A stretch of DNA of 64,000 nt from positions 1,302,001 through 1,366,000 of the forward strand of contig NZ_JXQC01000003.1 of assembly GCF_001305965.1 (NCBI RefSeq). The letters are read 5' to 3'. The translations under genes and the position numbers were made by a program. The DNA comes from Erythrobacter sp. SG61-1L. GTDB taxonomy: Bacteria; Pseudomonadota; Alphaproteobacteria; Sphingomonadales; Sphingomonadaceae. How positions within the stretch are numbered: position 1 is the first letter of the stretch; each line of letters starts with the position of its first letter. This document shows, in pieces, positions 36,441 to 45,553 of the stretch. The notes under the pieces are model-generated. The model ran no database searches and was not told the origin of the DNA. It saw only the letters and a list, made by a program, of their open reading frames with translations.

Positions 36441-37142
36441 TCAGTCCCGAGCGCCCCTGTGGCGCTCCCAAAGGTCTGGCCTGCGTAACCGTGTGTCATC
36501 TACCGCCCTTTGTTTCCGCCAGGCGGCGATTTTCGCATGATCCCCCGATCGCAGCACTTCAGGGATCGTGCGCCCTTCCCATTCAACAGGTCGGGTATAG
36601 TGCGGATATTCGAGGAGACCTTCTTCGAAGCTCTCTTCGGTACCGCTGGAAGCGGCGCCCATTACGCCGGGAAGCAGGCGAATGCAAGCGTCCAGAAGCA
36701 TCAAGGCGGCAGGTTCTCCGCCCGAAAGCACGATATCGCCGACAGAGACCTGTTCGATAGGCCTTCCTTCGAAGATTCGCTCGTCGAATCCCTCGAAACG
36801 GCCGCACAGGACAGTCACGCCCGGCCCTGCCGCAAGCGCGCGAATCCGGGCCTGCGTGATCGGCTTTCCGCGCGGCGTCATTGCCAGCACAGGGCTGTCC
36901 GGATGGCGTTCAAGCGCATGATCCACCGCACGGGCGAGGACATCGGCCTTGAGCACCATGCCTGCCCCGCCGCCTGCCGGAGTGTCATCGACGGTGCGAT
37001 GCTTGTCCTGCGCAAAGTCGCGGATCTGCACGGTCTCGCACGACCATTTGCCTTCCTCAAGCGCACGCCCGGCCAGCGAAATGCCCAGCGGCCCGGGGAA
37101 CATCTCCGGATAGAGTGTGAGGATGGTGGCGGAGAAGGTCAT
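36441..37142 (-). CDS. trmD: tRNA (guanine-37-N1)-methyltransferase
   Basis: A 233-residue SPOUT methyltransferase. [44 protein letters not shown] and the knot sequence [14 protein letters not shown] are present. It methylates G37 of several tRNAs and prevents frameshifting. Its ATG overlaps the rimM stop by four bases (ATGA). Confidence 0.97.
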   Translation of the reverse strand: MTFSATILTLYPEMFPGPLGISLAGRALEEGKWSCETVQIRDFAQDKHRTVDDTPAGGGAGMVLKADVLARAVDHALERHPDSPVLAMTPRGKPITQARIRALAAGPGVTVLCGRFEGFDERIFEGRPIEQVSVGDIVLSGGEPAALMLLDACIRLLPGVMGAASSGTEESFEEGLLEYPHYTRPVEWEGRTIPEVLRSGDHAKIAAWRKQRAVDDTRLRRPDLWERHRGARD

Positions 37143-37639
37143 TCCGCGAAGCCGGCGGCGACAACCAGGCGTTCCGCATTCCATTCGGGTACGGCGGCTT
37201 CGTTCATGGGGACCATGAACTTCTTGCCCGGTTTTCCGTCTTCGGAGGGCTTCTCGATCTCGATCACGTCGCCCGCGCCATAATTCTCCACGGCGACCAC
37301 TGTGCCCAAGGCCACTCCCTCATCGGAAATGGCTGGCAGGCCGAGCAGATCGGCATGGTAATATTCGCCCTCCTCCAGAGGAGGGAGCGCGGAACGGGGG
37401 ACGGTGAGAAGAGTGCCGCGCAGTTTCTCAGCGGCAGTGCGGTCGGCAATTTCCGCGAAACGGGCGATTGCACCGCCCTTGCCGTCGTCGCGCATCTTCT
37501 TGAGGGTCAGCGCGCCGTCATTGAACAGCTTGAAGCGGGAGAGCGCCGGAACGCCCTCCCCGAACAGCTTGAGGCGGACTTCGCCCGTCACGCCATGCGC
37601 GCCGGCCACGGCGGCGAGAGTGACGGGCTTGTCCTGCAC
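37139..37639 (-). CDS. rimM: 16S rRNA processing protein RimM
   Basis: A 166-residue protein: N-terminal RimM domain ([19 protein letters not shown]) and C-terminal PRC-barrel ([25 protein letters not shown]). It binds S19 and helps mature the head of the 30S subunit. It starts six bases after rpsP and is coupled to trmD. Confidence 0.95.
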   Translation of the reverse strand: MQDKPVTLAAVAGAHGVTGEVRLKLFGEGVPALSRFKLFNDGALTLKKMRDDGKGGAIARFAEIADRTAAEKLRGTLLTVPRSALPPLEEGEYYHADLLGLPAISDEGVALGTVVAVENYGAGDVIEIEKPSEDGKPGKKFMVPMNEAAVPEWNAERLVVAAGFAE

Positions 37640-37645
37640 TGCAGC

Positions 37646-38098
37646 TTAGCCTTCAGCCTGTTCCTCAGCCGGAGCTTCGGCAGCCGGAGCTTCTTCAGCG
37701 GCAGCTTCTTCGGCCGGAGCATTGGCAGCTTCTTCAGCGGCGCGTGCAGCTTCTTCGGCTTCAGCCAGCTTGGCAGCCTTTTCTTCAGCGCGTTCCTTGG
37801 CCTTGTCGCCCGGTTCGCCCTTCTTCAGGTTCACGCGGGCAGCGCGTTCCTTGATGCCGGCATTGTCCAGGAAACGGGCAACGCGGTCGGTCGGCTGCGC
37901 GCCAACGCCCAGCCAGTAGCGGATGCGGTCTTCGTTCAGCGTGATGCGGGCCGGGTTATCCTTGGCGAGCACCGGGTTGTAGGTGCCGACCTGCTCCAGA
38001 TACTTGCCGTCACGCGGGCTGCGCGTGTCCGAAACGACGACGCGGTAGTAAGGACGCTTCTTCGCGCCACCACGCGACAGACGGATTGCAATTGCCAT
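37646..38098 (-). CDS. rpsP: 30S ribosomal protein S16 with Ala/Glu-rich tail
   Basis: A 150-residue S16. The first 85 or so residues are the conserved core ([36 protein letters not shown]). The remaining 65 are a low-complexity Ala/Glu-rich extension absent from E. coli S16 (82 residues). Such tails occur in alphaproteobacterial S16 proteins but vary greatly. It lies between ffh and rimM, 33 bases after ffh. Confidence 0.96.
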   Translation of the reverse strand: MAIAIRLSRGGAKKRPYYRVVVSDTRSPRDGKYLEQVGTYNPVLAKDNPARITLNEDRIRYWLGVGAQPTDRVARFLDNAGIKERAARVNLKKGEPGDKAKERAEEKAAKLAEAEEAARAAEEAANAPAEEAAAEEAPAAEAPAEEQAEG

Positions 38099-38131
38099 TG
38101 TAGTTTACCTTTCCGAACCAAACTTTTGAAA

Positions 38132-39589
38132 TTACTTCTTGTTCAATAAATCCTGGATGTTCGACGGGAGCTGGCCGCCAGAGCCGAGACCCGGCAGGCC
38201 GCCGCCCCCCGCGCCGCCGCCAAGGCCGGGCATTGCAGCGCCCATGCCACCCTTGCCGAACAGGGCACCCAGCCCCTTGAGGCCGCCCATCTTCCTGATC
38301 TGCTTCATCGCGCGCGCCATTTCCTGGTGCATCTTCAGCAGCTTGTTGATGTCCTGCACCTGCGTGCCGGAACCCTTGGCCACGCGAATCTTGCGCTTGG
38401 CATTGAGCAGTTCGGGCCGGGCGCGTTCCTGCGCCGTCATGGAGCCGATGATGGCATCCATATGCAGCAGCACTTTGTCGTCCATACCGCTCTGCGCCAT
38501 CGCCTGCTTGGCCTTCTTCATGCCGGGCATCATGCCCGCCAGCATGCCGAGGCCGCCCATGCTCTGCATCTGCCGCAGCTGGGTGCGAAGGTCGTTCAGG
38601 TCGAACTGCCCCTTCATCATCCGCTCGGCCAGACGGTCGGCATCTTCCTTCTGGATCGTCGCCGCGGCCTTTTCGACCAGCGAGACGATGTCGCCCATGC
38701 CCAGAATGCGGCCGGCAACGCGCGAAGGCTCGAACGTCTCGATCGCGTCCAGCTTTTCACCCGTACCGGCAAACTTGATCGGCTTGCCGGTGACGGCCCG
38801 CATCGACAGCGCCGCACCGCCGCGCGCATCGCCGTCCATACGGGTCAGCACCACGCCGGTCAGATCGACTTCGCCCGAGAAGCTCTGCGCGACGTTCACT
38901 GCGTCCTGGCCGGTCAGAGAATCGACCACCAGCAGGGTTTCCTGCGGACGGGAGATCGCCGCCACGGCCTTCATTTCGGCCATCAGCGCATCGTCGACAT
39001 GCAGGCGGCCCGCCGTATCGAGCAGCAGCACGTCCACGGCCTGCAGCTTGGCAGACTGAAGCGCGCGGGCAGCGATGTCGGTGGGCATCTGGCCCGGAAC
39101 GATCGGCAGGGTGGCAACGCCGGTCTGCTCGCCCAGAACGGCAAGCTGTTCCTGCGCCGCCGGGCGATTGACGTCGAGCGACGCCATCAGCACCTTCTTG
39201 CCCTGCTTTTCCCTGAGCAGCTTGCCGAGCTTGGCAGTCGTGGTGGTCTTACCAGAGCCCTGCAGACCGACCATCATGATGACGGCGGGCGGGCTTACCG
39301 CGAGATCGAGGCCAACGGCTTCCTGTCCGCCCAGCATTTCGACCAGCTCGTCATTGACGATCTTGACCACTTGCTGGCCCGGCGTGACCGAGCGGAGCAC
39401 TTCCTGCCCCACGGCCTTTTCGGTGACCGAATCGATGAAGCGGCGAACCACCGGCAGCGCGACGTCGGCTTCCAGCAGGGCAACGCGCACTTCGCGCATC
39501 GCTTCGCGGACATCGTCTTCCTTGAGCGCACCGCGCCCACGCAGGCGATCGAATACACCGCCAAGCCGGTCAGAAAGACTGTCGAACAT
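38132..39589 (-). CDS. ffh: Signal recognition particle protein Ffh
   Basis: A 485-residue SRP GTPase. The G domain shows GLQGSGKTTTTAKLG, LLDTAGRLHVDD and TRMDGDARGG. The methionine-rich M domain (about residues 330-450) carries MQSMGGLGMLAGMMPGM and other Met clusters for signal-sequence and SRP RNA binding. It targets nascent membrane proteins to FtsY/SecYEG. The tail is Gly-rich. The start at 39589 matches the conserved MFDSLSDRLGGVFDRLRG. A tRNA-Ala gene lies just upstream on the same strand. Confidence 0.97.
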   Translation of the reverse strand: MFDSLSDRLGGVFDRLRGRGALKEDDVREAMREVRVALLEADVALPVVRRFIDSVTEKAVGQEVLRSVTPGQQVVKIVNDELVEMLGGQEAVGLDLAVSPPAVIMMVGLQGSGKTTTTAKLGKLLREKQGKKVLMASLDVNRPAAQEQLAVLGEQTGVATLPIVPGQMPTDIAARALQSAKLQAVDVLLLDTAGRLHVDDALMAEMKAVAAISRPQETLLVVDSLTGQDAVNVAQSFSGEVDLTGVVLTRMDGDARGGAALSMRAVTGKPIKFAGTGEKLDAIETFEPSRVAGRILGMGDIVSLVEKAAATIQKEDADRLAERMMKGQFDLNDLRTQLRQMQSMGGLGMLAGMMPGMKKAKQAMAQSGMDDKVLLHMDAIIGSMTAQERARPELLNAKRKIRVAKGSGTQVQDINKLLKMHQEMARAMKQIRKMGGLKGLGALFGKGGMGAAMPGLGGGAGGGGLPGLGSGGQLPSNIQDLLNKK

Positions 39590-39719
39590 CGACCGCTGCA
39601 ACTCCTCTGCCGGCATGAAACCGGCCAAACGCGAAAAACGCCGGCGGACGAAACCTCGTCAGCCAGCGGGGAAATCCAAATACTCGCCCATGCGCTAAAG
39701 CATGGATATATCGGGTGAA

Positions 39720-39795
39720 TGGTGGAGCCTAGCGGGATCGAACCGCTGACCTCCTGCATGCCATGCAGGCGCTCTCCCAGCTGAGCTAAGGCCCC
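39720..39795 (-). tRNA. tRNA-Ala (anticodon GGC)
   Basis: A 76-base tRNA with all four arms. The acceptor stem GGGGCCT pairs with AGGCTCC (one G-T pair), the D-arm contains AGCTCAGCTGGGAGAGC, and the anticodon arm is CCTGC-ATGGCAT-GCAGG with anticodon GGC. The T-arm contains GGTTCGATCCC and the 3' CCA is encoded. It reads GCC codons, common in this GC-rich genome. Confidence 0.97.
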
Positions 39796-39914
39796 ATTCA
39801 TTCATTTACCGGAAGACTGGGAGCCTTCCGAAAGCCGACCTTGCCGGGCCGGGAGGCAGCCCTTTATGAGCACTCCAGACCCTTGGCAAGGGGATATTTT
39901 ATCTTCGACGAAGT

Positions 39915-40238
39915 TTAATTGTCGTCGTCGTCGTCATCGCCGGCACCGGCAACGCCGAGATCGTCGTCACCGCCAAGGTCGACGTCGTTATCCGGCGAAT
40001 CCGTGTCCTCGTCGATGTCTTCCAGATCATCGTCGGCCAGATCAGAATCCTGATCCTCGACTTCCTTTTCCTTCACGGCTTCCTCGAACGGAATCGGCTG
40101 CTTCGACTTGAGCACCGGCTCCGGATACCACTGGTTGCCGCATTCGATGCAGGCCACCGGCTCTTCCTTGCCGAGGTCATAGAAGCGGGCGCCGCATTTC
40201 GGGCAGCTGCGCTTCGTCCCCCATTCAGGCTTGACCAT
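39915..40238 (-). CDS. TIGR02300 family (FYDLN acid) zinc-ribbon protein
   Basis: A 107-residue protein. The N-terminus carries two CxxC pairs (CPKCGARFYDLG and CIECGNQW), a zinc-ribbon with the family's FYDL signature. The C-terminal half is a strongly acidic, Asp-rich tail ending in a run of aspartates, partly encoded by a GTC-repeat tract at about 39918-39932. Members are found almost only in alphaproteobacteria and have no established function. The start at 40238 matches the family N-terminus (MVKPEWGTKR). It is divergent from aroA. Confidence 0.9.
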   Translation of the reverse strand: MVKPEWGTKRSCPKCGARFYDLGKEEPVACIECGNQWYPEPVLKSKQPIPFEEAVKEKEVEDQDSDLADDDLEDIDEDTDSPDNDVDLGGDDDLGVAGAGDDDDDDN

Positions 40239-40416
40239 AATCATTCCTCAACTGGGCCCGCGAAAGCCACGGGCGGTAAATCTTGCATGGTGATGGATAT
40301 TACCGGCGCCGGAATCAAGTACCGCCGCCTCACCGGGTGGCGCGCCTTGCCATAGGGCAAAGGCACTGTCAAAAGCCGCGCGCAATCAGCCCTCCCTATA
40401 GAGAGTCTTCAGTACC

Positions 40417-41763
40417 TTGTCGCACGCCGATCCTGCCGCCGCCCGCCCGCGCCGCTTCACTGCCACAGGCCCCCTGCGCGGCAAGATTCGCGTTCCGGGC
40501 GACAAGTCCATCAGCCACCGCGCAATCATGTTCTCCTCGCTGGCCGTGGGCAAAAGCCGCATCACCGGCCTGCTGGAAGGGGAAGACGTGATGGCCACCG
40601 CGGCCGCCATGCGCGCCATGGGTGCCCATATCGAGCGCACTGGCGAAGGCGAATGGCGCGTCAACGGCGTGGGCGTCGGCGCCCTGCTCCAGCCCGAAGC
40701 GCCGCTGGACATGGGCAATAGCGGCACCTCCACCCGCCTGCTGATGGGCCTTGTCGCCAGCCACCCGATCACTGCCACCTTCGTGGGCGATGCCAGCCTG
40801 TCGAAGCGCCCGATGGGCCGCGTAACCGGCCCGCTCTCGCAAATGGGTGCAGCTTTCGAGACGTCGGAAGGCGGCACCCTGCCCCTTACCGAACGCGGCA
40901 TCGCGCCGGCCGTGCCAATCACCTACCGCCTTCCGGTCGCCAGCGCGCAGGTGAAAAGCGCGGTGCTGCTGGCCGGGCTGAACACGCCGGGCATCACCAC
41001 AGTGATCGAACCCGTGCCCACTCGCGACCATACAGAACGGATGCTCACCGGCTTCGGCGCCGAGCTCTGGGTGGAAGAGGAAAATGGCGAACGCGTCATC
41101 CGCATTCGCGGCGAGGCGACGCTCAAGCCGCAGGTGATCGATGTTCCCGGCGACCCCTCCTCTGCCGCCTTCTTCATTGTCGCCGCACTGATCGTGCCGG
41201 GCAGCGACGTGATTATCGAGAATGTCGGCCTCAATGCCACGCGCGCCGGGCTGATCGAAGTGCTGCGTCAGATGGGCGGCAGTATCGTCGAACTGGACCG
41301 CCGCGAAGTGGGCGGCGAGCCCGTGGCCGACCTGCACGTGACCCATTCCGCGCTGAAGGGCGTGAATGTCGATCCAGCCATCGTGCCCAGCATGGTGGAC
41401 GAATTCCCCGCCCTGTTCGTGGCCGCAAGCATGGCCGAAGGCCGCACGGTGACGAGCGGGCTGGAAGAACTGCGCGTCAAGGAATCGGACCGGATCTCCG
41501 TGATGGCCGCCGCGCTCACCGGCGCGGGCGCCCGCGTGGAAGAAACCGAAGATGGCCTGATCATCGACGGCACAGGCGGCGCACCTCTGCGCGGCAATGC
41601 CGACAGCAGCGCCAAGACCCATCTCGACCACCGCATCGCCATGAGCATGGCCGTGGCCGGCCTTGCCTCGCAAGATGGCGTGGAAGTGGACGACACCCGC
41701 CCCATCGCCACCAGTTTCCCCAATTTCGAAGCACTTCTGGACGGGCTTGGTTCCGCGCGATGA
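40417..41763 (+). CDS. aroA: 3-phosphoshikimate 1-carboxyvinyltransferase (EPSP synthase)
   Basis: A 448-residue enzyme with a TTG start. It shows PLRGKIRVPGDKSISHRAIM, the substrate loop MGNSGTSTRLLMG, and SKRPMGRVTGPL. LNTPGITTVIEP and the C-terminal DHRIAMSMAVAGL are also conserved. It joins phosphoenolpyruvate to shikimate 3-phosphate in aromatic amino-acid synthesis. It heads an operon with an unknown gene and cmk, joined by four-base overlaps. Confidence 0.96.
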   Translation: MSHADPAAARPRRFTATGPLRGKIRVPGDKSISHRAIMFSSLAVGKSRITGLLEGEDVMATAAAMRAMGAHIERTGEGEWRVNGVGVGALLQPEAPLDMGNSGTSTRLLMGLVASHPITATFVGDASLSKRPMGRVTGPLSQMGAAFETSEGGTLPLTERGIAPAVPITYRLPVASAQVKSAVLLAGLNTPGITTVIEPVPTRDHTERMLTGFGAELWVEEENGERVIRIRGEATLKPQVIDVPGDPSSAAFFIVAALIVPGSDVIIENVGLNATRAGLIEVLRQMGGSIVELDRREVGGEPVADLHVTHSALKGVNVDPAIVPSMVDEFPALFVAASMAEGRTVTSGLEELRVKESDRISVMAAALTGAGARVEETEDGLIIDGTGGAPLRGNADSSAKTHLDHRIAMSMAVAGLASQDGVEVDDTRPIATSFPNFEALLDGLGSAR

Positions 41764-42176
41764 GCTATGACCTGATGGTCTTCGATGCTCTTGCCGCCCC
41801 GCTGGAGCGGGAGGCCTTCATGGCCTGGTACAGGGCGCAGACCGGATGGAGTGATGGCCATTCCTATGACGATGCCGCGCTGACGACGGCGGAGCTGTGC
41901 AACTGGTATCGCGCGATGCTGGCGAAATTCCCGGCCATGAACGGGCCTGACGCGCCGGACCGATCGGCATGGCAGGAAGATTCGCCCCTGTGGGACGATC
42001 CGCATTTCACCGATTATTCCATCGGCAGGCAGGTGATCTATTGCGCCTTCGCGCCGAGCGTGGCGGATAATGCGCGCAAGGAAGCGATGCGCCGGGCATC
42101 GCAGCACGGCGTGGGCCTGTTCGATGTTTCGGAGCCGGATGGAATGATTTTCTTCCCCGACGGGCTGACGCTGTGA
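41760..42176 (+). CDS. Conserved protein of unknown function between aroA and cmk
   Basis: A 138-residue soluble protein. It begins MSYDLMVFD, is rich in Trp and Asp (QTGWSDGHSYDDA, WQEDSPLWDDPHFTDYSIG) and has no signal peptide or membrane segment. It overlaps the aroA stop and the cmk start by four bases each, so all three genes are translationally coupled. I recognise the MSYDLMVF-type N-terminus in other hypothetical proteins but know no function. Confidence 0.78.
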   Translation: MSYDLMVFDALAAPLEREAFMAWYRAQTGWSDGHSYDDAALTTAELCNWYRAMLAKFPAMNGPDAPDRSAWQEDSPLWDDPHFTDYSIGRQVIYCAFAPSVADNARKEAMRRASQHGVGLFDVSEPDGMIFFPDGLTL

Positions 42177-42808
42177 TCATCGCGGTCGACGGCCCCACCG
42201 CGTCGGGCAAAGGCACTATCGCCAAGGCGCTCGCCGCGCATTTCGGCCTACCCCATCTCGATACCGGGCTGCTCTATCGCGCGGTCGGGCGGCAAACCCT
42301 GCTCAATGGCGGCAATCCCGACGATCCGGCGGATGCAGAGGCAGCCTGCGCCTTTCCCGATTCGCTGCTGGACGATCCCGCCCTGCGCAGCGAGGAAACC
42401 GGCGGGCTGGCGAGCCGCGTCTCGGTTCATCCCGGCGTGCGCCGCGCACTCTATGAACGCCAGCGCGCCTTTGCCACGCGGCCCGGCGGCGCCGTGCTGG
42501 ACGGACGCGACATCGGCACGGTGATCGCGCCGGAAGCCGGGGCAAAGCTGTTCGTCACCGCCAGTGTGGAGGCGCGCGCGCGCCGCCGCTTCCTCGAAAT
42601 GCGCGATCGCGGCGAGGATGTGACACTGGCCGCAATCGAGGCTGACCTGCACCAGCGCGACGAGCGGGATCGCAATCGCGCCGCAGCACCGCTTGTCGCC
42701 GCCGCCGATGCCGTGCGGCTCGACACCAGCGAGTTGAATCGCGACGAGGCCGTCAGCGCGGCCATCCGCATCGTGAACGAGCTTACCGGGCAGACGCCCT
42801 GCCCCTGA
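42173..42808 (+). CDS. cmk: Cytidylate kinase
   Basis: A 211-residue kinase. The GTG start overlaps the previous stop (GTGA). VDGPTASGKGTIAKALA is the ATP-binding loop, HLDTGLLYRAVG and LDGRDIGTVIAPEA bind CMP and phosphates, and RDERDRNRAAAPL is the lid region. It phosphorylates CMP and dCMP. The aroA-orf-cmk-orf-rpsA order is a variant of the widespread aroA-cmk-rpsA. Confidence 0.96.
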   Translation: MIIAVDGPTASGKGTIAKALAAHFGLPHLDTGLLYRAVGRQTLLNGGNPDDPADAEAACAFPDSLLDDPALRSEETGGLASRVSVHPGVRRALYERQRAFATRPGGAVLDGRDIGTVIAPEAGAKLFVTASVEARARRRFLEMRDRGEDVTLAAIEADLHQRDERDRNRAAAPLVAAADAVRLDTSELNRDEAVSAAIRIVNELTGQTPCP

Positions 42809-42840
42809 GAATATCCCTGCAAACCCGCGCCGGAGTTACC

Positions 42841-43374
42841 TTGCCTATGCGAATCCTGCTCCCTGCCCTCGCCCTTGCCTTCCTGCTGCCCGCCACCCCG
42901 GCCATGGCCGAGGATATTCCGCTGGTAATCGCGCCGGTTCCGGGCCGCACGGCCGAGGCGGATGAGGATTGGGCACAGATGGTGCCGCAGGCCTATCTCG
43001 CCGGATCGGACCAGCCCTGCGACAGCCCGATCCTCTATCGCGACGCGGCAAGCAACGATGGCAAGGTGCTGTTCCAGGAAGTGTGCCGCTGGACGACGAG
43101 CCATTATATCGTCGCGGTCGACCTTGCGACCGGCACCCGCACCGGCCTGACCGACGGCAGCGATCTGGCCGTGCTGCGCGAAGGCCAATACAAGGGCAAC
43201 CTACTGATTTCACGTCATAAATATCGAGATGGCGATGAAGGCGGCAGCTATGATCCGACCTATGTCGTCTCGCCCGCCGGCAAAGACGTGCTGATGGTGC
43301 CCGGCACTGACGGACTGGAACCGGAAGAGGCACTCAAGGCCTGGGTCCGCGCAACCGATAGCGAGGCCTGGTAG
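42841..43374 (+). CDS. Exported protein of unknown function between cmk and rpsA
   Basis: A 177-residue protein with a signal peptide (ILLPALALAFLLPATPAMA). The mature part has two cysteines (QPCDSP and EVCRW), predicted mainly beta (LYRDAASNDGKVLFQ, HYIVAVDLATG, GNLLISRHKYRDG). The start is either TTG at 42841 (better GGAG spacing) or ATG at 42847. It lies 32 bases after cmk. No family recognised. Confidence 0.75.
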   Translation: MPMRILLPALALAFLLPATPAMAEDIPLVIAPVPGRTAEADEDWAQMVPQAYLAGSDQPCDSPILYRDAASNDGKVLFQEVCRWTTSHYIVAVDLATGTRTGLTDGSDLAVLREGQYKGNLLISRHKYRDGDEGGSYDPTYVVSPAGKDVLMVPGTDGLEPEEALKAWVRATDSEAW

Positions 43375-43764
43375 GGTTCATCCACCTGCCAATGGCGGAA
43401 AGCCCGGATTTCCAGGCCTCGCAAGCGTGTAACAGGTGTAACACCCCCTGCCCCATTGCGCTGGCGAAACCGTCATTTTCCTTGCTTTTCGGCGCGGTTT
43501 GCCATAGGCGCCGCAGCGTTCGACGGGCGCGTTGCGCCGATCGATGGCCACCAATGCATTCCGGGCCTTCTGCACGGCTTTCCGCCGCAGGGCTTCCGCA
43601 TTGGGGACCATCGCCGGTTCCCTCGCCTTTAGGATGCCCGTCGCTGCGTTCGGCTCGGCGGGCGGTTCGGCCCTTTGGCCCGCCACGGCAATGGTGCCAC
43701 GGCGGAGAAAGACCGGCGGAAACAACCGCCTGGCCGGAAAATGTCAGTACAGGAACTTACAGGA
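43375..43764. other. rpsA upstream region and leader
   Basis: There is no convincing gene in these 390 bases; the open frames lack ribosome-binding sites and family features. A possible promoter is TTGCTT (43482-43487) with CATAGG or ATAGGC (about 43503-43509). A GC-rich hairpin pairs GGCGGGC (43657-43663) with GCCCGCC (43678-43684), about 80 bases before rpsA. If the promoter is right the leader is roughly 250 bases, long enough for S1 autoregulation. Confidence 0.45.
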
Positions 43765-45459
43765 ATGGCCTCTTCGGCAAATCCCTCGCGCTCCGATTTC
43801 GAAGCGCTGCTTAACCAGTCTCTCGGCGATGCCGCCGACGGCGGCTTTGAAGGCCGCGTCGTCAAGGGCACCGTCACCGCGATCGAAGGCGACAAGGCCG
43901 TGATCGACGTTGGCCTCAAGAGCGAAGGCCGCATCCGCCTCAGCGAATTCGCCGGCCAGACCCTTTCCGTGGGCGATGAAGTCGAAGTCTTCGTCGACCG
44001 CGTCGAAAACGCCGACGGCGAAGCAATGCTCAGCCGCGACCGCGCCCGCCGCGAAGCCGCCTGGGACAAGCTCGAATCCGAATTCGGCGAAGGCAAGCGC
44101 GTCGAAGGCCGCATCTTCGGCCGCGTGAAGGGCGGCTTCACTGTCGACCTCGACGGCGCCGTGGCCTTCCTGCCCGGTTCGCAGGTCGATATCCGCCCCG
44201 TGCGCGACGTCACCCCGCTGATGGACATCCCGCAGCCCTTCCAGATCCTCAAGATGGATCGCCGCCGCGGCAACATCGTCGTTTCGCGCCGTGCGGTTCT
44301 GGAAGAAACCCGCGCTGAACAGCGCAGCGAACTGATCGACAAGCTGGCCGAAGGTCAGGTGATCGACGGCGTGGTGAAGAACATCACCGATTACGGCGCC
44401 TTCGTGGATCTGGGCGGCATCGACGGCCTGCTCCACGTCACCGACATGAGCTACAAGCGCGTCAACCACCCGAGCGAAGTCATCAATATCGGTGACGTCG
44501 TGAAGGTGCAGATCATCCGCATCAACCAGGATACGCAGCGCATCAGCCTCGGCATGAAGCAGCTCGAAAGCGATCCCTGGGATGGCGTTGCCGCCAAGTA
44601 CCCGGTCGGCGCCAAGCTGCACGGCACTGTCACCAACATCACCGAATACGGCGCCTTCGTGGAGCTGGAAGCAGGCATCGAAGGCCTGGTCCACGTTTCG
44701 GAAATGTCCTGGACCAAGAAGAACGTCCACCCCGGCAAGATCGTCTCGACCTCGCAGGAAGTCGACGTGGTCGTGCTCGAAGTGGATGCCGAAAAGCGCC
44801 GCATCAGCCTCGGCCTCAAGCAGGCCCAGCAGAACCCGTGGGAAGCCTTCGCCGAGAAGCACCCCGTCGGTTCGACCGTGGAAGGCGAAGTCAAGAACGC
44901 CACCGAATTCGGCCTGTTCATCGGCCTGGACGGCGACGTGGACGGCATGGTCCACATGTCGGACATCGCATGGGGCATTTCGGGCGAAGACGCTCTGGCT
45001 CTGCACCGCAAGGGCGAGCAGGTCACGGCTGTGGTCCTCGACGTGGACGTCGACAAGGAACGTATCAGCCTTGGCATGAAGCAGCTTGAAAAGGGTGCTC
45101 CGGCAGCCGGCGGTTCGACCGGTTCGGGCGGCCTCAAGCGTGGCGACGTTGTCACCGTGACTGTCCTCGAAGTGCGCGATGGCGGCCTCGAAGTTCAGGC
45201 TGGCGACGATGGCGCGACCGGCTTCATCAAGCGCAGCGATCTGGGCCGCGACCGTGACGAACAGCGTCCGGACCGCTTCCAGTCGGGCCAGAAGGTCGAC
45301 GCGATGGTTATCGGCTTCGACCGTTCGAAGAAGCCGAACTTCTCGATCAAGGCTCATCAGCTGGCTGAAGAAAAGCAGGCTGTCGAACAGTACGGTTCGT
45401 CCGATTCGGGCGCCTCGCTGGGCGACATCCTGGGCGAAGCCCTGAAGAAGGCCGACTAA
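43765..45459 (+). CDS. rpsA: 30S ribosomal protein S1
   Basis: A 564-residue protein with six S1 RNA-binding repeats, visible as recurring G-x-V-x-x-I-T-x-Y-G-A-F-V (NITDYGAFVDLGGIDGLLH and NITEYGAFVELEAGIEGLVH) and RISLGMKQLE/LGLKQAQ. It binds mRNA and positions it on the 30S subunit. The ATG at 43765 gives the usual N-terminus (MASSANPSRSDFEALL) with AGGAAC upstream. In-frame starts at 43741 and 43675 are possible but unconserved. Confidence 0.96.
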   Translation: MASSANPSRSDFEALLNQSLGDAADGGFEGRVVKGTVTAIEGDKAVIDVGLKSEGRIRLSEFAGQTLSVGDEVEVFVDRVENADGEAMLSRDRARREAAWDKLESEFGEGKRVEGRIFGRVKGGFTVDLDGAVAFLPGSQVDIRPVRDVTPLMDIPQPFQILKMDRRRGNIVVSRRAVLEETRAEQRSELIDKLAEGQVIDGVVKNITDYGAFVDLGGIDGLLHVTDMSYKRVNHPSEVINIGDVVKVQIIRINQDTQRISLGMKQLESDPWDGVAAKYPVGAKLHGTVTNITEYGAFVELEAGIEGLVHVSEMSWTKKNVHPGKIVSTSQEVDVVVLEVDAEKRRISLGLKQAQQNPWEAFAEKHPVGSTVEGEVKNATEFGLFIGLDGDVDGMVHMSDIAWGISGEDALALHRKGEQVTAVVLDVDVDKERISLGMKQLEKGAPAAGGSTGSGGLKRGDVVTVTVLEVRDGGLEVQAGDDGATGFIKRSDLGRDRDEQRPDRFQSGQKVDAMVIGFDRSKKPNFSIKAHQLAEEKQAVEQYGSSDSGASLGDILGEALKKAD

Positions 45460-45485
45460 GGCCTCCAGCCTTTCACAGGCTCAAG

Positions 45486-45523
45486 AAAAGGCCCGTCGCT
45501 CACCCGAGCGGCGGGCCTTTCCT
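45486..45523 (+). terminator. Rho-independent terminator after rpsA
   Basis: AAAGGCCCG-CGCTC pairs with GAGCG-CGGGCCTTT around a short loop (about 45487-45520), with a bulged T and a short T-rich end. It lies 27 bases after the rpsA stop. Confidence 0.82.
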
Positions 45524-45553
45524 ACATGGGGGCACGGCGCTAGGGTCTGCGCC

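Noticed and set aside
43378-43740. Short open frames on both strands in the rpsA leader
   Set aside because: They are Arg/Ala-rich with no signal, motif or ribosome-binding site; the region is better read as an untranslated leader.
43744-45357. 537-codon open frame on the minus strand
   Set aside because: It is antisense to rpsA. The repeated His/Val/Asp pattern reflects the complement of the S1 repeats.
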